Source of the DNA: MGBC163016 sp964631345
GTDB lineage: Bacteria > Actinomycetota > Coriobacteriia > Coriobacteriales > Eggerthellaceae
Direction: 5' to 3'
DNA length: 64,000 nucleotides
NCBI GenBank assembly: GCA_964631345.1
Contig: CAZVWE010000009.1
Location: forward strand, 3,474 to 67,473
Positions within the stretch are counted from its first letter, which is position 1. Each line of letters opens with the position of its first letter. The notes under the pieces were generated by a model, which saw only the letters and a program-made list of their open reading frames with translations, was not told the origin of the DNA and did not search any database. Shown here one piece after another: positions 51,148 to 61,019 of this stretch. The translations under genes were made by a program, and so were the position numbers.

Positions 51148-52259
51148 GTCTTCAGGCTAAGATAATTAAAGATTTCGGCTCTTTTAAGCTGGACATCGAT
51201 ATAGATGTGGACGAACAAACTCTAGGTTTTCTCGGCGCATCAGGATGTGGGAAATCTTTAACACTTCGTTGTATTGCAGGAATTGAACGTCCAGATGAGG
51301 GTCGCATTGTTGTAAATGGAAAGACGTTTTTTGACTCAGAGGCTGGCATTAACCTCACTCCACAAGAGCGTAAAACTGCACTTTTGTTTCAAAACTATAT
51401 GCTTTTCCCGAATATGACTGTAGAAAAAAACATCGGCGCTGGAATCCCTAAAGAGGTATCCAAGGAAGAGCGTGGGAAAAGAATTGCAGCGGAACTAAAC
51501 AGATTTGGTCTTTCGGGATTTGCTGATAGGTATCCATCTCAGTTATCTGGCGGTCAGCAACAGCGTGTGGCTTTAGCGCGTATGCTTGCAGCTCGTCCTG
51601 GTATTTTGATGCTTGATGAGCCATTCAGTGCGCTAGATTCGCATCTAAAAGATATGCTCGAATTAAACTTGTTGAACCTTTTTGCAACATTTGATGGCAC
51701 CGTTTTATATGTAAGTCATGACATTGATGAGGCTATGCGTCTTTGTGACAGCATTGCTGTAGTTGAATCAGGGAAAATCCTTGAGATAGATAATCCAGAC
51801 GAGCTTGTGCATAATCCTAAATCTGAAGCAGCTTTAAAGCTTTCCGGGTGTAAGAATGTTGTCATGGCTGACAAGGTTTCATCAAGTCGAATTTATGTTG
51901 ATAAGTGGGGCGTGACACTAGAAACGGCAGCTGATGTTCCTGATGATTTGAAATACATTGGAGTCAGAGCAAACTATATTAATCGTGCAGATAAACCAGG
52001 TGACAATGTATTCAGGATGCGTGTAGACCGTATAAGTGATGCCAGATTTGAGCGCTCTATGTTTTTGAGCTTTATTGATAGAAGTGAAAATGCAGAGCCT
52101 CTAGTTGTAAATCCCGAGTTAGATGAAATGCACTATATGCACCAAAGGTTGTACTGGAGAGTCAACACGCTAAATACCACAAAAGATGAACTTCCGAATG
52201 TAGGTGATGAGATTCTGCTTGAAATTCCAAAAAACAGGATATATATGGTGTGTCAGTAA
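51144..52259 (+). CDS. modC: Molybdate ABC transporter ATP-binding protein
   Basis: ATPase of the molybdate importer. Walker A GASGCGKS, Q-loop LLFQNYMLFPNMTV, signature LSGGQQQRVALARM and Walker B ILMLDEPFSALDS are intact. The C-terminal 130 residues are a TOBE-like region that in ModC can sense molybdate. GTG start overlapping the modB stop by four bases. moaA follows after 163 bp. Confidence 0.95.
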   Translation: MSLQAKIIKDFGSFKLDIDIDVDEQTLGFLGASGCGKSLTLRCIAGIERPDEGRIVVNGKTFFDSEAGINLTPQERKTALLFQNYMLFPNMTVEKNIGAGIPKEVSKEERGKRIAAELNRFGLSGFADRYPSQLSGGQQQRVALARMLAARPGILMLDEPFSALDSHLKDMLELNLLNLFATFDGTVLYVSHDIDEAMRLCDSIAVVESGKILEIDNPDELVHNPKSEAALKLSGCKNVVMADKVSSSRIYVDKWGVTLETAADVPDDLKYIGVRANYINRADKPGDNVFRMRVDRISDARFERSMFLSFIDRSENAEPLVVNPELDEMHYMHQRLYWRVNTLNTTKDELPNVGDEILLEIPKNRIYMVCQ

Positions 52260-52298
52260 GACTCATTAAATGGGCACCTTAGATAATACTTATTTGTA

Positions 52299-52304
52299 TA
52301 TAAT
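52299..52304 (+). promoter_or_regulatory. Candidate -10 box for moaA-moaC
   Basis: TATAAT, preceded by TGTA, 119 bp before the moaA start; no clear -35. It implies a leader of about 110 bases in which I see no Moco riboswitch. Confidence 0.4.
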
Positions 52305-52422
52305 CAGAAGAAACTACAAATTTGCCATTTTAAGCACTTATCAATAAATGCAATTGGTGTAAATGACGCAGTTTTTTAAGTTCTTAAATTGGCGATAAGA
52401 TTACCTACGTTAAGAGGTTTAA

Positions 52423-53421
52423 TTGAAAGATTCTCACGGAAGAACCATAGATTACCTGCGCATTTCGCTTACTGATAGATGTAATTTCAGGTGTGTTTAC
52501 TGTATGCCCGAAGATGGCATTGAACAGATGAAGCATGATGATATCTTACGGATTGAAGAAATCGAAAGAATCGTACATGTTGCAGCTGGTCTCGGCATCA
52601 AAAGTGTTCGCCTTACAGGCGGTGAGCCTTTAGTTAGAAAAGGCATAGTTGATCTTGTTGACAGCATTACCGATATAGATGGAATAGAAAACGTTTCCAT
52701 GACCACCAATGGGGTATTGTTGCCAAAGCTGGCACAAGATCTGCGGAAAGCCGGACTTGATAGGGTAAACATTTCACTTGATACACTTGATGCTGAACAG
52801 TTTCACCAAATAACTCGTGTTGGAAGGCTTGAGGATACGCTTGCTGGTATTGAGGCTGCTATAGATGAGGGCTTTGACCCAGTGAAGGTCAATGCTGTTA
52901 CCGTCAGGTCTTTAAATCAGGATTATCTTGAATTCGCAAAAATGTCCATAAATCGGCCTTTGCACATGCGTTTTATCGAATATATGCCTATAGGCAGTAG
53001 CGATGAGGCGGATGGAACCGGATGGGGAGAAGATGATGTTATCCCAGCCGAGGAACTTCGAGAAATAATAAACGCTCAGGCAGAGGCAGAAGGTTTGGGT
53101 GTGCTTCACCCTGTAGGGAAAAAACCAGTCGGATGGGGGCCTGCGCGCTACTATGAGTTTGATGGTGCGAAAGGAACAGTGGGATTTATATCTCCTATGT
53201 CGCGTCATTTCTGTTCTGAATGTAACCGCCTTCGTATAACGGCTGATGGAAAAGTGAGGCCGTGTCTTTTCTCTGATGTGGAATATGATTTAATACCTGC
53301 GCTTAAAAGCGGCGATGATAGTGCGGTCAAGGATGTATTGCTGGAAGCTCTTGGAGCTAAGCCAAATGATCATGTTGGAATTATTGGTACAGAACGCGGA
53401 ATGTCTGCGATAGGGGGCTAG
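52423..53421 (+). CDS. moaA: GTP 3',8-cyclase
   Basis: Radical SAM enzyme opening molybdenum cofactor synthesis by converting GTP to 3',8-cyclo-GTP. N-terminal cluster motif CNFRCVYC with the preceding DYLRISLTDR; GGEP motif; second cluster cysteines in HFCSECNRLRIT and VRPCLF; C-terminal Gly-Gly (MSAIGG) needed for catalysis. 332 residues is normal. TTG start after AAGAGG. moaC begins two bases after the stop. Confidence 0.97.
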   Translation: MKDSHGRTIDYLRISLTDRCNFRCVYCMPEDGIEQMKHDDILRIEEIERIVHVAAGLGIKSVRLTGGEPLVRKGIVDLVDSITDIDGIENVSMTTNGVLLPKLAQDLRKAGLDRVNISLDTLDAEQFHQITRVGRLEDTLAGIEAAIDEGFDPVKVNAVTVRSLNQDYLEFAKMSINRPLHMRFIEYMPIGSSDEADGTGWGEDDVIPAEELREIINAQAEAEGLGVLHPVGKKPVGWGPARYYEFDGAKGTVGFISPMSRHFCSECNRLRITADGKVRPCLFSDVEYDLIPALKSGDDSAVKDVLLEALGAKPNDHVGIIGTERGMSAIGG

Positions 53422-53423
53422 AC

Positions 53424-53933
53424 GTGTCTGAGAATAGACTTACTCACGTTGATGAAAATGGCGATGTGCGAATGGTTGACGTTTCGCAGAAGCCAGATAC
53501 AGAGCGCATTGCAGTGGCCGAAGGTTTTATCTCTATGCATAAAGAAACTCTTGAGCTTATTGTTCAGGGTAAAGCTGCAAAAGGTGATGTTTTGGCATGC
53601 GCAAGAGTTGCAGGGATTATGGGCGCAAAACGCACAAGTGACTTAATTCCTATGTGCCATCCGTTAAATATTACGAAATCAAAAATTGAATGTACGCCTG
53701 CATTTGAAGGAGATCGAACAGACGGACGAGTTGGGGTTCACGTGCTTTCAACATGTGGAGTAACAGGAAAAACTGGAATAGAAATGGAAGCGCTTACAGG
53801 CGTATCTATCGCTTGTCTTACGATCTATGATATGTGCAAGGCAGTGGATCGTGGTATGGAGATAATAGATGTGCGTCTTTTAAAGAAAGACGGCGGAAAA
53901 ACTGGCCTTTGGGAGCGGGACTGTACTGCGTGA
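53424..53933 (+). CDS. moaC: Cyclic pyranopterin monophosphate synthase
   Basis: Converts 3',8-cyclo-GTP to cyclic pyranopterin monophosphate, the step after MoaA. Family motifs KGDVLACARVAGIMGAKRTS, LIPMCHPLNITK, TGVEMEALTG-type (here KTGIEMEALTG) and CKAVDRGMEI are present. 169 residues is normal. GTG start six bases after GGGG that lies in the end of moaA, so the two are coupled. moaE, moaD, moeA and mobA are not in the window. Confidence 0.97.
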   Translation: MSENRLTHVDENGDVRMVDVSQKPDTERIAVAEGFISMHKETLELIVQGKAAKGDVLACARVAGIMGAKRTSDLIPMCHPLNITKSKIECTPAFEGDRTDGRVGVHVLSTCGVTGKTGIEMEALTGVSIACLTIYDMCKAVDRGMEIIDVRLLKKDGGKTGLWERDCTA

Positions 53934-54005
53934 AGTATGCGCAATTAGACCACACGGACTGAAACCTAAGGGCTTTCCGTAAACCAAGTCTTTAGGAGGT
54001 CAAAC

Positions 54006-55559
54006 ATGGGCAAACGCACGAAAATCATATGCACCATGGGACCTGCAGTAGATGATGAGGCGATTCTTGCAGAATTAATCTCGCAAGGTGCCGATGTGTG
54101 TCGTTTGAATTTTTCCCATGGATCACATGATGAGCATGCATGCAGGATAGAAAAAATCAAAAAGGTTCGTGCGGTTTTGGGAACGCCGACAGCCATTATG
54201 TTAGATACAAAAGGGCCTGAGATAAGAACGGGATTGCTTGAGGGTGGAAAGCCTGTTGAGCTTATGGAAGGCACAAAGATCACTCTTACACCTAATGATG
54301 TTTTAGGGACTAAGCAAATAATTTCTCAAAGTGCGCCTATTCTTGCAGACTATGTATCGCCTGGAGTCACAATTCTTCTTGATGACGGTCTTATAGAACT
54401 TGAAGTTACAGAGATATGCGGAAAAGACATTGTTTGTCGCGTTGTAAACTCAGGGCTTCTTGGTCAAAGAAAATCTCTTAATGTTCCAGGCGTTAGTGTT
54501 CCTTTGCCAGCTCTTACTAAAACAGATAAAGCGGATATCGCATTCGGTATTGAGCAGGGTATTGATTTTGTGGCTCTGTCATTTGTAAAAGATGCAAAAG
54601 GGGTTAATGAGGCTAGGGAGTACATAAATTCTTTAGCAAAAACGCCGATTGGGATAATTTCAAAAATTGAAAATGAAAGTGCGGTCGCAAATATTGATGA
54701 AATAATTCAGGCAACTGATGCTGTGATGGTTGCACGAGGGGATCTTGGCGTTGAAGTTCCTTCATATGAGGTTCCGCATTTACAGAAAAGCATTATTAAG
54801 AAATGTAATCATGAGCATAAACCAGTTGTTATTGCGACACAGATGCTCGAATCGATGACCAATAATCCGCGGGCTACTCGCGCAGAGACCACCGATGTTG
54901 CAAATGCTATTTATGATGGGGCGGATTGCGTGATGCTGTCCGGTGAGACTGCAGCAGGTAAATACCCAATTGAAGCGGTTCGTACTATGGCAAAAATTGC
55001 AGAAACCTCCGAGATGCATTATCTGGAAGATTCACGTGTGCGCCCGCATGAAGAGGGGCTTAAAAGCGTTTCCCATGCTGTAGGGACTGCTGCTGTGCAA
55101 ACAGCATTAGACGTTGACGCGAAGTGCATAATTTGTCCAACGATGACAGGAAGATCGGCGCGTCTTATATCAAGCCTTCGCCCTCCAATTCCGATTTATG
55201 CGGTAACTCCTAATGATTCCGTTGAGCGCTCTATGCAGCTTTTCTGGGGTGTCACACCTCTAAGGGGAGATGTTCAGGGAAATATGCGGAGCGTTATCCA
55301 AAATGCTGAAGACGTTGTAATGGCAAATGGCTTAATCCAAATAGGTGACATTGCTGTAGTTACATGCGGGGATAGGTTTACAAGTCCTACCTTGAAAACC
55401 GCAGATGGAAAGGTCGACAGATTTTCTCCGGCAAATGTGATGTATGTTGTAGAAATCAGGGATAAAGACCCTAGATTGATGGATAAATTGTCACCAGAAG
55501 ATGCATTATTAACGTCAGACTTTTTCGATATTGGGTCTACCCAGCAAAAGCTGTGGTAG
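54006..55559 (+). CDS. pyk: Pyruvate kinase
   Basis: Glycolytic enzyme making pyruvate and ATP from phosphoenolpyruvate and ADP. KIICTMGPAVDD, RLNFSHGS, MLDTKGPEIRTG, ISKIENESAVANIDEI and VMVARGDLGVEVP mark the catalytic barrel. The C-terminal domain (about 355-480) is followed by about 35 extra residues. AGGAGG seven bases before the ATG suggests strong expression. yebC follows. Confidence 0.97.
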   Translation: MGKRTKIICTMGPAVDDEAILAELISQGADVCRLNFSHGSHDEHACRIEKIKKVRAVLGTPTAIMLDTKGPEIRTGLLEGGKPVELMEGTKITLTPNDVLGTKQIISQSAPILADYVSPGVTILLDDGLIELEVTEICGKDIVCRVVNSGLLGQRKSLNVPGVSVPLPALTKTDKADIAFGIEQGIDFVALSFVKDAKGVNEAREYINSLAKTPIGIISKIENESAVANIDEIIQATDAVMVARGDLGVEVPSYEVPHLQKSIIKKCNHEHKPVVIATQMLESMTNNPRATRAETTDVANAIYDGADCVMLSGETAAGKYPIEAVRTMAKIAETSEMHYLEDSRVRPHEEGLKSVSHAVGTAAVQTALDVDAKCIICPTMTGRSARLISSLRPPIPIYAVTPNDSVERSMQLFWGVTPLRGDVQGNMRSVIQNAEDVVMANGLIQIGDIAVVTCGDRFTSPTLKTADGKVDRFSPANVMYVVEIRDKDPRLMDKLSPEDALLTSDFFDIGSTQQKLW

Positions 55560-55599
55560 GATTGCAACGCAGAAATAGGTCATAAGGAAGGTATAGCAA

Positions 55600-56394
55600 A
55601 TGTCAGGACATTCAAAATGGGCGACAACCAAACATCGTAAAGCTGCGCAAGACGCAAAGCGATCTGCCCTTTTTTCCAAACTTTCAAGAAATATTACAGT
55701 TGCAGCGAAAGAGGGTGGAGATCCAAATCCTGACAACAATGCATCTTTGGCAGCAGCTATTGAAAAGGCTAAAGGATATTCCCTTCCAAAAGATAAGATT
55801 AAAACCGCTATCGATAAGGCATTTGGAAGTGGCAAGGATGCCGCAAACTATGAAACCGTAGTTTATGAAGGCTATGGACCTGCAGGAATTGCGGTTTATT
55901 GTGAGGCTTTGACAGATAATCGCAATCGTACGGCCGCTGATGTGAGGTCAGCTTTTTCTCATGCTGGTGGAAACCTGGGAACATCAGGCTCTGTTGCTTT
56001 CCAATTTGAACGTAAAGGCCAAATCATGGTTCCCAAAGAGATCGAAGGGGACAAAAAGGAAGGCATGAAGGCAAACGGAGTTGCAGGCGATGAAGAGGAA
56101 TTCATGCTTGCCGTTGCTGAGGCTGGTGGAGATGATTACGAAGATGCAGAAGATGAGTGGATCGTATATACAGCGCCAGCAGATCTTGCACTAGTTCGCG
56201 ATGGGCTTCATAGTCAAGGTATTGAGACAAAAGGTGCCGAGCTTATGATGATTGCAACTAACCCAACAGAGGTCAGCTTATCTGATGCAAAGAAAGTCAT
56301 GCGCCTAGTGGATAAACTAGAAGAGCTTGAAGATCTTCAAAATGTCTACCACACAGCAGATATTACAGATGAGATTGCAGAACAACTAGATTAA
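55600..56394 (+). CDS. YebC/PmpR family protein (TACO1-like)
   Basis: Conserved cytoplasmic protein first described as a DNA-binding regulator and more recently linked to ribosome function at proline stretches. Begins with the invariant MSGHSKWATTKHRK, with KDKIKTAIDKAFGSG and EGYGPAGIAVYCEALTDNRNRTA following. 264 residues against a usual 240-250, with a small acidic insertion near residues 150-165. AAGGAAGG precedes the ATG. A long bidirectional terminator follows. The genome encodes a (Pro-Gln)n protein in this window, but no link is implied. Confidence 0.95.
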   Translation: MSGHSKWATTKHRKAAQDAKRSALFSKLSRNITVAAKEGGDPNPDNNASLAAAIEKAKGYSLPKDKIKTAIDKAFGSGKDAANYETVVYEGYGPAGIAVYCEALTDNRNRTAADVRSAFSHAGGNLGTSGSVAFQFERKGQIMVPKEIEGDKKEGMKANGVAGDEEEFMLAVAEAGGDDYEDAEDEWIVYTAPADLALVRDGLHSQGIETKGAELMMIATNPTEVSLSDAKKVMRLVDKLEELEDLQNVYHTADITDEIAEQLD

Positions 56395-56409
56395 ATTAGC
56401 TGTCTTTAA

Positions 56410-56477
56410 GGCTAAAACCGTCGAATCAATCTAGATATTCTCGATCCATATAAATCTAGATTGATTCGGTTTAAGCC
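56410..56477. terminator. Long bidirectional terminator between yebC and aminotransferase
   Basis: CGAATCAATCTAGAT (56422-56436) pairs perfectly with ATCTAGATTGATTCG (56454-56468). Outside it, GGCTAAAACC and GGTTTAAGCC extend the stem with one mismatch and a small bulge. It lies between convergent genes. Confidence 0.85.
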
Positions 56478-56480
56478 AGC

Positions 56481-57776
56481 CTAGACCAAGCTCATTTTTT
56501 CGAGAGCCGCCTTTTTTACACAACAAATAAATACATCCATTGCAAGATCTAACTCTTCAAGCGATAGCATAGTAGGAGCTATGCGAATGTTTGAATCGGT
56601 TGGATCTTTTCCGTATGGCCAGGTAGCTCCTGCTGTTGTAAGTGTAATGCCGGCTTTCTTTGCAAGCGCAACTGTGCGTTTTGCCGTAAGGCTTAACCCA
56701 TCAAAAGAGATAAAATAGCCGCCCTTTGGGTAAGTCCAGGTAGCTATCATTAAGTCTTTAAGACCTTCCTCTAGTTTCTTCTCTACAAGTTCGAATTTAG
56801 GACGAATAATATCTGCATGTTTTGACATATGTTCTTTTATTGCGTCTGTATTTGGTAAGAAGCGAACGTGGCGAAGTTGATTAAGCTTGTCTTGCCCAAC
56901 CACCTGTGCAGACATTAGTTTTCTAGCCTCTTTTATATTTGCCTTTGATGATGCAAATCCACATATTCCAGCACCTGGGAAAGTTATTTTTGATGTGGAT
57001 GCAAATTTGAAGTACCTATCAGGATGTCCTGCCTCAACGCAGGCAAGTCCAATATCTAGTAAGTGTTCATCGAAATCTGGATATAGGGTATGCACGCAGT
57101 ATGCGTTGTCCCAAAAAATCCTGAAATCATCTGCCGCTTCCATTGAAGCAAGACGTCTAACGGTTTCATCTGAATATACAACGCCTGTAGGATTTGAGAA
57201 TTTCGGAACGCACCAAATGCCTTTTACATGAGGGTCTTTCGCAAGTTTTTCAACCTCGTCCATATCAGGACCTGTTTTAGTCATAGGAACCGTGAGCATT
57301 TCAATTCCAAATTGCTCAAGAATTGCAAAATGTCTGTCGTATCCAGGTGCGGGGCAAATAAAACTAATGCGATCATATGCAGCCCATGGCGTTGATCCTA
57401 AACATCCAAAGTCAAGACATCTTGCCACCGTGTCATACATTGCAGTGAGTGATGAGTTACCAAGTGCAAGTGTGCATTCAGGATCAGAATCCAGAAGCTC
57501 TGCCATTAACGCGCGTGCGCCAGGGATGCCTTCTACGTTCCCATAATTTCTGCAATCAATACCTGCATCATCTATGCAATCAAGAGGGGTCTGTAGAATA
57601 CAGAGCATCTCAGATGATAAATTCAGTTGATCTTTACAAGGCTTTCCGCGCGCCATATCTATAGAATAATTTTTGCTAAGTATTTCTTCGTATTCAGCGT
57701 TTACCTCATCAAGCGTTTGTTTTAGTTCTGCGTCACTTAAGTTTGCATAAGCTTTAACGTCATTGTTTGAAGACAT
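56481..57776 (-). CDS. PLP-dependent aminotransferase, class I subgroup Ic (PF12897-like)
   Basis: Cytoplasmic fold-type I aminotransferase of 431 residues. The PLP-binding lysine is in FASTSKITFPGAG. Other motifs are LALGNSSLTAMYD for the phosphate cup, CVPKFSNPTGVVYSDE, and the Asn-Tyr/Asp motif WDNAYCVHTL. The FASTSK and RGKP features match the aspartate/alanine-type subgroup found in Actinobacteria and clostridia. An AAAGGG site precedes the ATG. Substrates not deducible beyond amino-acid/2-oxoacid. Confidence 0.88.
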   Translation of the reverse strand: MSSNNDVKAYANLSDAELKQTLDEVNAEYEEILSKNYSIDMARGKPCKDQLNLSSEMLCILQTPLDCIDDAGIDCRNYGNVEGIPGARALMAELLDSDPECTLALGNSSLTAMYDTVARCLDFGCLGSTPWAAYDRISFICPAPGYDRHFAILEQFGIEMLTVPMTKTGPDMDEVEKLAKDPHVKGIWCVPKFSNPTGVVYSDETVRRLASMEAADDFRIFWDNAYCVHTLYPDFDEHLLDIGLACVEAGHPDRYFKFASTSKITFPGAGICGFASSKANIKEARKLMSAQVVGQDKLNQLRHVRFLPNTDAIKEHMSKHADIIRPKFELVEKKLEEGLKDLMIATWTYPKGGYFISFDGLSLTAKRTVALAKKAGITLTTAGATWPYGKDPTDSNIRIAPTMLSLEELDLAMDVFICCVKKAALEKMSLV

Positions 57777-57919
57777 ATCGAACCCTTTCGAATTTCAGTT
57801 ACCGTTCCATTCACAAGTGCATATAGCCCGTGCATGTCTTGCTGACCTAAGTTTTGAAATCACTCTATCAGGATAAAGTATAATCCCCAAGACATTCGTA
57901 CAAAGGGGTTGATGTTTTT

Positions 57920-59551
57920 ATGGTCGAGGGCGATTTCTTAGTTCTTTTCGCCATGTTGATTTATTTTATTGTCGTTTTGACAATTGGTTTCGTTTATGCG
58001 AAGCGTTCAAATTCTTCAACATCTGAATATTTTATTGGTGGAAGGAAAGTTGGCCCTTGGCTTACGGCTCTTTCTGCAGAAGCGTCAGATATGTCCGGAT
58101 ACCTTCTCATGGGTCTTCCTGGACTTGCATATTTTACAGGTGCATCGGATGCAGGTTGGACGGCTGTAGGTCTTGCAATTGGAACATATCTTAACTGGAA
58201 GCTTGTAGCAAAAAGGCTTCGCAAGTACTCTGTGAAAGCAGATAACGCGATCACACTCCCAGGCTTTTACTCCAAACGTTTCCACGATGATAAAAATATT
58301 GTCTCCACAATAGCCGCGTTAATCATTCTTGTGTTTTTCTGCGTGTATGTTGGGAGTTGCTTTGTAACGTGTGGAAAGTTATTCAATACACTTTTCGGCC
58401 TTGATTACCTTACGATGATGTGCCTTGGAGCTATCATCGTATTTCTGTATACGCTTATCGGTGGATATCTTTCAGTTGTGGCAACTGACTTTGTGCAGGG
58501 CTGCCTTATGTTTTTTGCACTACTTGTAGTGCTTATTGGATCGATTACTTATGCAGGTGGCGTGGACAATGTCGTCGCATTCTTAAATGACATTCCAGGC
58601 TTTCTTTCAGGTGTACAAATTGCTGTTCCTGTAACAGATGAGCAGGGACTACAGATGATGAATGACAATGCGCCTTTATTTGATGTTCCTGCAGAATATG
58701 GTTTGCTTTCAATTATCTCAATGCTTGCTTGGGGTCTAGGATATTTTGGTATGCCTCAAGTATTGGTGCGCTTTTTGGGAATTAGATCAGCAGAAGAAAT
58801 TAAGCGCAGTCGAATTATTGCGGTTACTTGGGTTGTTGTCTCTTTGTTCTCGGCAATTTGTATTGGCCTTGTAGGACGTGCTGTGATCCCAACAATGTTT
58901 GCCACAAACTCTGCTGCAGAAAATGTGTTCATCGTTCTTTCGCAGATCATGCTTCCATCATTTTTGTGCGGCATTGTGGTGTCAGGCATCTTGGCGGCTT
59001 CTATGTCTAGTTCGTCTTCATACCTTCTTATTGCAGGGTCAAGTGTTGCGGAAAACATCTTTAGGGGCGTTATTAAAAAGGATGCAACCGATGCGCAGGT
59101 AATGATTGTTGCACGCGTAACACTAATCGTGGTGTTCCTTTTCGGAATTCTCGTGGCAGCTGATGAGAATTCTTCGATTTTCTTTGTCGTAAGTTATGCA
59201 TGGGCAGGTCTTGGGGCTTCGTTTGGACCTTTAACGCTGTGTTCACTTTATTGGAGAAGGCTAACAAAACAAGGTGCTATTGCTGGCATGATTGCAGGTA
59301 CAGCAACTGTGCTTATTTGGCATAATCTTCTATCTCCATTGGGTGGAATATTTGGAATCTATGAACTTTTGCCAGCGTTTTTGATCTCGCTTATCTTTAT
59401 TGTTGTCGTAAGTCTTTTGACTCCAGAACCCCCTCAAGCTGTTTTGGATGATTTTGATCACTATATGGACGAAGATGATGAATCCGAGCTTCAGGCCGCT
59501 ATTAATGCTGAAAAATCAGAGAAAGTTTTAGGCGAAGCATTAGGGGATTAA
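57920..59551 (+). CDS. putP: Sodium/proline symporter (SSS family)
   Basis: Na+-coupled solute symporter with about twelve to thirteen helices in 543 residues. The N-terminus has the PutP pattern SEYFIGGRKVGPWLTALSAE followed by ASDMSGYLLMGLPG. LPGFYSKRF and the central SSS signature region are as in PutP. The C-terminal 45 residues are acidic and cytoplasmic. AAGGGG lies eleven bases before the ATG. Proline is the likely substrate from the close fit to PutP, but related SSS members take up other organic acids. Confidence 0.9.
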   Translation: MVEGDFLVLFAMLIYFIVVLTIGFVYAKRSNSSTSEYFIGGRKVGPWLTALSAEASDMSGYLLMGLPGLAYFTGASDAGWTAVGLAIGTYLNWKLVAKRLRKYSVKADNAITLPGFYSKRFHDDKNIVSTIAALIILVFFCVYVGSCFVTCGKLFNTLFGLDYLTMMCLGAIIVFLYTLIGGYLSVVATDFVQGCLMFFALLVVLIGSITYAGGVDNVVAFLNDIPGFLSGVQIAVPVTDEQGLQMMNDNAPLFDVPAEYGLLSIISMLAWGLGYFGMPQVLVRFLGIRSAEEIKRSRIIAVTWVVVSLFSAICIGLVGRAVIPTMFATNSAAENVFIVLSQIMLPSFLCGIVVSGILAASMSSSSSYLLIAGSSVAENIFRGVIKKDATDAQVMIVARVTLIVVFLFGILVAADENSSIFFVVSYAWAGLGASFGPLTLCSLYWRRLTKQGAIAGMIAGTATVLIWHNLLSPLGGIFGIYELLPAFLISLIFIVVVSLLTPEPPQAVLDDFDHYMDEDDESELQAAINAEKSEKVLGEALGD

Positions 59552-59574
59552 TAGTTAATTTGATGGATGAGCAC

Positions 59575-59635
59575 TCATATCCGATGTGCTAGATATGTGC
59601 GTGAAAGGTACTCGATTTGGTCTTATCGGATATGA
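59575..59635. promoter_or_regulatory. 11-bp inverted repeat upstream of first NlpC/P60 gene
   Basis: TCATATCCGAT (59575-59585) and ATCGGATATGA (59625-59635) are perfect inverted repeats 39 bp apart, 75 bp before the gene. It may be the putP terminator stem or an operator. It does not look like the ydaO c-di-AMP riboswitch often found before cell-wall hydrolases. Confidence 0.45.
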
Positions 59636-59710
59636 ATGCTATTATGTCATCCATGTTCGCACTAAAAACAGACCATTTCTCTTGCTCAACCCAGGAGGTA
59701 TCCTAGACTG

Positions 59711-60796
59711 ATGAGTGAGCATTCACTAGCGCACGGCTCATGCGCTTTACTTAAAGGCGCATGCGCTCTGGCTTTATCAGCCACACTAATCGTAGCTCCA
59801 ACAGGTGAGGCTTTTGCTACCACTGCTGCGCAAAAGCAAGCAGAAGCAGCTGAAGCACTCCAAAAGATGGATGCGTTGAATTCGCAATTAAATCAAGCTG
59901 AATATGATTTCGAACTTGCTTTGCATGAACAAAACGTAGCACATGAGGCTATGGAAGATGCTCAGACAAGAATCGATGAGGCAACTGACCAAATTGCCGA
60001 TCTTCAAGAAAAGCTAGGTGTACGTGCACGCAGTATGTACCGTACAGGCAATTCAACTTTCATTGATCTTTTGTTGGGTTCTACGACATTTCAAGCATTT
60101 ACAACAAATTGGGGAATTCTCAATGACATGAATGAGTCTGATGCTGAAATGGTTCAGCAGACAAAGGACTTACGCGTAGAAATTGAGGATCAAAAGGCAG
60201 AATACGCGGCTCAAGAAGCTGTGGCAGCAGAAAATGCTAAAAAGGCTGAAGAGGTCAAAAATTCTGCCCAAAATTTAGTAAACGAAATGCAGGCTACCTA
60301 CAATTCACTTTCAGAAGAAGCAGCCCAGTTGCTTGCTGCTGAGGAAGCTGCTCGTGTTGCTGCAATCACCAACAACACAAATAATGGTGGCAATAACGGG
60401 GGAGGCAATAACTCGTCGTCGGGTAATAATACTTATTACGATAACTACCCAACAACTGTTGGTGGCGATGCCGTATCCCGCGCGTATTCCATGATTGATA
60501 AACCTTATAGTTGGGGTGCAGGCGGTCCTGGTTCCTTTGATTGTTCAGGTTTTGTTAGCTTTTGTTTAACTGGAAGCACTGGTCGTGTGTATAGCGACTC
60601 ATGGGCTATAGGCGCTGCTGGTAAACCTGTGTCTAACCCACAAGCAGGAGATGTTGTTTATTGGGATGGACATGTTGGTCTATATGTGGGCGGCGGCATG
60701 ATGGTTCATGCATCACAATCTAAGGGTAAAGTCGTAGAGGCAGAAGTTGCTTACAGCGAATCTGCACTAGGAAAAGCCCAGTATCTTCGTTTCTAA
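59711..60796 (+). CDS. Secreted NlpC/P60 peptidoglycan hydrolase with coiled-coil domain (Sec type)
   Basis: Exported endopeptidase cutting peptidoglycan stem peptides. Sec signal peptide at residues about 12-36 (CALALSATLIVAPTGEAFA). Coiled coil at about 38-225, containing RARSMYRTGNSTFIDLLLGS, similar to PcsB/CwlO. An Asn/Gly/Ser linker (NNGGNNGGGNN) leads to the NlpC/P60 domain, about 250-361: catalytic Cys in FDCSGFVSF and His in GHVGLYVGGGMMVHAS. AGGAGG precedes the ATG by about eleven bases. A paralogue follows 223 bp downstream. Confidence 0.93.
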   Translation: MSEHSLAHGSCALLKGACALALSATLIVAPTGEAFATTAAQKQAEAAEALQKMDALNSQLNQAEYDFELALHEQNVAHEAMEDAQTRIDEATDQIADLQEKLGVRARSMYRTGNSTFIDLLLGSTTFQAFTTNWGILNDMNESDAEMVQQTKDLRVEIEDQKAEYAAQEAVAAENAKKAEEVKNSAQNLVNEMQATYNSLSEEAAQLLAAEEAARVAAITNNTNNGGNNGGGNNSSSGNNTYYDNYPTTVGGDAVSRAYSMIDKPYSWGAGGPGSFDCSGFVSFCLTGSTGRVYSDSWAIGAAGKPVSNPQAGDVVYWDGHVGLYVGGGMMVHASQSKGKVVEAEVAYSESALGKAQYLRF

Positions 60797-60815
60797 TCTA
60801 AGACAACTTATCCAG

Positions 60816-60860
60816 CGGTTCACCGTTCACGGCACGTAAATGTGTTCGAATAGTGAACCG
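60816..60860. promoter_or_regulatory. Inverted repeat between the NlpC/P60 paralogues
   Basis: CGGTTCAC (60816-60823) and GTGAACCG (60853-60860) are perfect, with ATCCA/TGGAT continuing the stem outward after a bulge. It is probably the terminator stem of the first gene, although no T run follows. Confidence 0.45.
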
Positions 60861-61019
60861 TTGTGGATTACTTGCGGCCTAATCTACTAGATATTGCGTA
60901 ATGCCACCTAACTTTCTTAATCTTTGTAAATACTCAAAAAGATCCCAGCATGTGGATGATAATATTGTGCAACTGTTTGCCGAAAATACACCACGTGCTC
61001 AATTCAGGAGGTTAATCTG

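Noticed and set aside
59552..59710. ydaO/c-di-AMP riboswitch before the NlpC/P60 gene
   Set aside because: The region is only about 160 bases and lacks the conserved G-rich and CCG-type core segments.
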